From Candidatus Cloacimonadota bacterium (lineage in GTDB: Bacteria > Cloacimonadota > Cloacimonadia > Cloacimonadales > WRIO01), in the NCBI GenBank assembly GCA_023230175.1, contig JALNXV010000217.1, positions 1 to 6,322 of the forward strand: 6,322 nt of DNA, in the 5' to 3' direction. Shown in pieces: positions 4,904 through 6,322 of the stretch. Both the position numbers and the translations under genes were made by a program. The notes below the pieces were generated by a model. The model saw only the letters and a list, made by a program, of their open reading frames with translations. It was not told the DNA's origin and did no database searches. How positions within the stretch are numbered: the first letter of the stretch is position 1; each line of letters starts with the position of its first letter.

Positions 4904-6145
4904 ATGATAAAAGAATTATTTATAAATGAAACGGAAAATTTGACAGTTAAGGTTGTGGATGGAAAAATAGATGCCCTCAGAACTCAAAAGCTAACAGAAA
5001 AAGCAGTCAGAGTTTTTGATGAAGAAAACAAATTACTGGCATTATCAGCCGGTATTGGCGAGATTGATGAAAAAGAACTTGAAGAAAAGGCTAAATCACT
5101 TCTATCTCTTGGTATGTCATACAACTATGACTTAGAAAAGGATAAGCAAGCCGAGTTTTCAAAGGTTTACGAATCCTATACTTTGGAATCATTAGAAGAA
5201 AAAGCGAAAACAGTACTTAATGACTTAAACCAAATTACCGATCAATTCGTTTTTAATGGTACTGTATCAGCTGAATCACTTGAAAATACCTTACAAAATA
5301 GTCTTGGTCTTAACCTAAAAAGACATAGAAGTAATTTGGAATTTGGCTTTATGATGAAAATGAAGGGTAGTGGCAACATAATGGATGCTTATACCGGTTA
5401 TGGTGCTTTTAAATTTGACGATAAAAAGTATGCTCAGTTTCTTAAAGATACTGATTTTATCGCAAAAGCTTGTCTTTCTGAACCTGTCTCTCTTGAAAAT
5501 AAAAATTATAAGATATTATTTCGGCCCGGACAATTATTAAGCAAATTTAAAAGTGATATCAATTCAAGTCAGTATGAAGAAAAATCTTCCTTATTTTCAG
5601 ACAGACTCAATGAAAAAATTTTTCATGAATCTGTAAGTATTAAAGAAGTATATGATAATGATGAACTTCAATGCTTTGTACCTTATGATCACGAAGGAAT
5701 AATCAAAGAGGCTGATCTTGATTTAGTTAAAAATGGTGTCTTAAAAACCATAATCTATGATAAGAAAAGAGCTTCAAAATATGGCAAACAAACAACAGGA
5801 AACGGATTTCGAGCATACAACTCTCATCCCGGACCATCTTTAAGAGCAATAGATTTATATGGGGATATAGAATTATCATCTAACCTTATAGCTGATGACA
5901 TAGTTATATTGCCATTTCTTTCATCAGGTGGGGATTTCTTGCCAAATGGTAATTTTTCTATGCCCACACAGTTAGCCTTTGTCTTTAAAAATGGTAAATT
6001 TATTGGTAAAGCTCCTCAAATAACGATAACAGGTAATTATTTAGACAGTTTCAATAAAGACTTTATTGCTATTGCTAAAAATGATTTAATACCTGAAGTC
6101 TTATCGAAGAAACTTATTTATACAAATTGTAAAGTAAACTTATAG
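4904..6145 (+). CDS. pmbA: TldE/PmbA, partner subunit of the TldD peptidase
   Basis: This 413-aa protein is the TldE (PmbA) member of the TldD/PmbA family, which pairs with TldD to form a heterodimeric peptidase; TldE lacks the metal-binding site. Consistent with that, no HExxxH is present, and the equivalent block reads P-Y-D-H-E-G (260-265), followed by the V-K-N-G-V-L-K-T-I-I-Y-D strand pair and the family signature T-T-G-N-G-F-R (297-303). A short N-terminal domain (1 to about 120) has T-V-K-V-V-D-G-K and A-V-R-V-F-D, parallel to the TldD N-terminal domain. Length is near normal though slightly short for the family. AGGAG (4891-4895) lies eight bases before the ATG, 20 bp downstream of tldD, so the two form an operon. 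The intact reading frame suggests the pair is still under selection, making the break in tldD more puzzling. Confidence 0.93.
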   Translation: MIKELFINETENLTVKVVDGKIDALRTQKLTEKAVRVFDEENKLLALSAGIGEIDEKELEEKAKSLLSLGMSYNYDLEKDKQAEFSKVYESYTLESLEEKAKTVLNDLNQITDQFVFNGTVSAESLENTLQNSLGLNLKRHRSNLEFGFMMKMKGSGNIMDAYTGYGAFKFDDKKYAQFLKDTDFIAKACLSEPVSLENKNYKILFRPGQLLSKFKSDINSSQYEEKSSLFSDRLNEKIFHESVSIKEVYDNDELQCFVPYDHEGIIKEADLDLVKNGVLKTIIYDKKRASKYGKQTTGNGFRAYNSHPGPSLRAIDLYGDIELSSNLIADDIVILPFLSSGGDFLPNGNFSMPTQLAFVFKNGKFIGKAPQITITGNYLDSFNKDFIAIAKNDLIPEVLSKKLIYTNCKVNL

Positions 6146-6160
6146 GCTATTTATTTCATT

Positions 6161-6194
6161 AAGCACGAATTTTGAAAAGTTCGTGCTTTTTTTT
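6161..6194 (+). terminator. Rho-independent terminator of the tldD-tldE operon
   Basis: AAGCACGAA (6161-6169) pairs perfectly with TTCGTGCTT (6180-6188). The stem can extend inward by a T-G wobble and two A-T pairs around a TGAA loop. It runs straight into eight T residues (6187-6194). It starts 15 bp after the tldE stop. Confidence 0.92.
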
Positions 6195-6204
6195 ATAAAA
6201 AAAC

Positions 6205-6232
6205 TTGACTTTTATATTTGTTGACTTATAAT
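6205..6232 (+). promoter_or_regulatory. Promoter of the gene starting at 6258
   Basis: TTGACT (6205-6210, 5 of 6 matches) and a perfect TATAAT (6227-6232) are 16 bp apart, giving a predicted start near 6239 and a leader of under 20 nt. A second TTGACTT at 6221-6227 overlaps the -10 and makes a short direct repeat with the first. The site lies just after the tldE terminator, so the next gene is a separate transcription unit. Confidence 0.7.
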
Positions 6233-6257
6233 AAAAAAAAGTAATATCGGAGGATGT

Positions 6258-6322
6258 ATGATAGATACAGAATTAAAAGATTTAAAACTGAAATATTTAC
6301 ACTCCGAATCCCAGTATGAAAA
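6258..6322 (+). CDS. Start of an unidentified gene (3' partial)
   Basis: The ATG at 6258 follows GGAGG (6249-6253) by four bases and opens a frame that runs off the window after 21 complete codons (M-I-D-T-E-L-K-D-L-K-L-K-Y-L-H...). An ATG at 6254 is also present, but its frame reaches a stop within the window and it overlaps the binding site too closely. The visible residues are hydrophilic and probably helical, with no signal peptide and no motif I recognise. A dedicated promoter (6205-6232) supports a real gene. Confidence 0.6.
   Translation, partial: MIDTELKDLKLKYLHSESQYE

Noticed and set aside
4884..6322. A RiPP (modified peptide) gene cluster around TldD/TldE
   Set aside because: No precursor peptide, cyclodehydratase, radical SAM enzyme or transporter is visible; TldD/TldE also occur as general peptidases.

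Overview
This is an AT-rich bacterial chromosomal window (roughly 30% G+C by eye) that reads with the standard genetic code. Most genes have strong AAGGAG/GGAGG ribosome binding sites and sigma-70-type promoters. The content is mostly housekeeping: two small heat-shock proteins, ornithine carbamoyltransferase, a TldD/TldE peptidase pair, and a small membrane protein with a cold-shock-like domain joined to a TM2 domain. The host cannot be fixed from this sequence alone. Low G+C, a CIRCE-like heat-shock operator and the gene style would fit an AT-rich anaerobe such as a Bacillota or Gastranaerophilales (Vampirovibrionia) type genome. That is an impression, not a demonstration.

Layout from left to right. 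Positions 1-180 hold the 3' end of a + strand gene for a protein with one membrane helix. The TM2-domain gene (188-655, -) converges on it, with only 7 bp between the stops. A 738-bp gene-free stretch (656-1393) follows. It contains the TM2-gene promoter, a perfect 52-bp palindrome with no spacer (753-804), a roughly 195-bp element bounded by 26-bp imperfect inverted repeats (880-1074), and the control region of the heat-shock operon, including a CIRCE-like HrcA operator (1279-1305). Two tandem Hsp20 genes (1394-1828 and 1839-2267) form an operon that ends at a strong hairpin (2272-2301). That hairpin is shared with the converging ornithine carbamoyltransferase gene (2318-3319, -).

Divergent from argF, a well-formed promoter at 3479-3506 drives a tldD-tldE operon that closes with a clear rho-independent terminator (6161-6194). 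The tldD coding sequence is interrupted. Its first ~88 codons are in one frame, and the rest, including the HExxxH metal site and the conserved Cys, is in the -1 frame. The switch falls at or near a seven-A run (3796-3802). A single extra A, or a -1 slip, would restore a normal-length TldD of about 449 aa. A new promoter (6205-6232) then starts another gene at 6258 that runs off the window.

How the genes work together: the Hsp20 pair is a stress-chaperone unit probably repressed by HrcA, and TldD/TldE would form one heterodimeric peptidase. TM2, argF and the edge genes look functionally unrelated. I found no evident new biological system. The points most worth a second look are the tldD frameshift, the long perfect palindrome, the inverted-repeat-bounded element and the CIRCE-like site.
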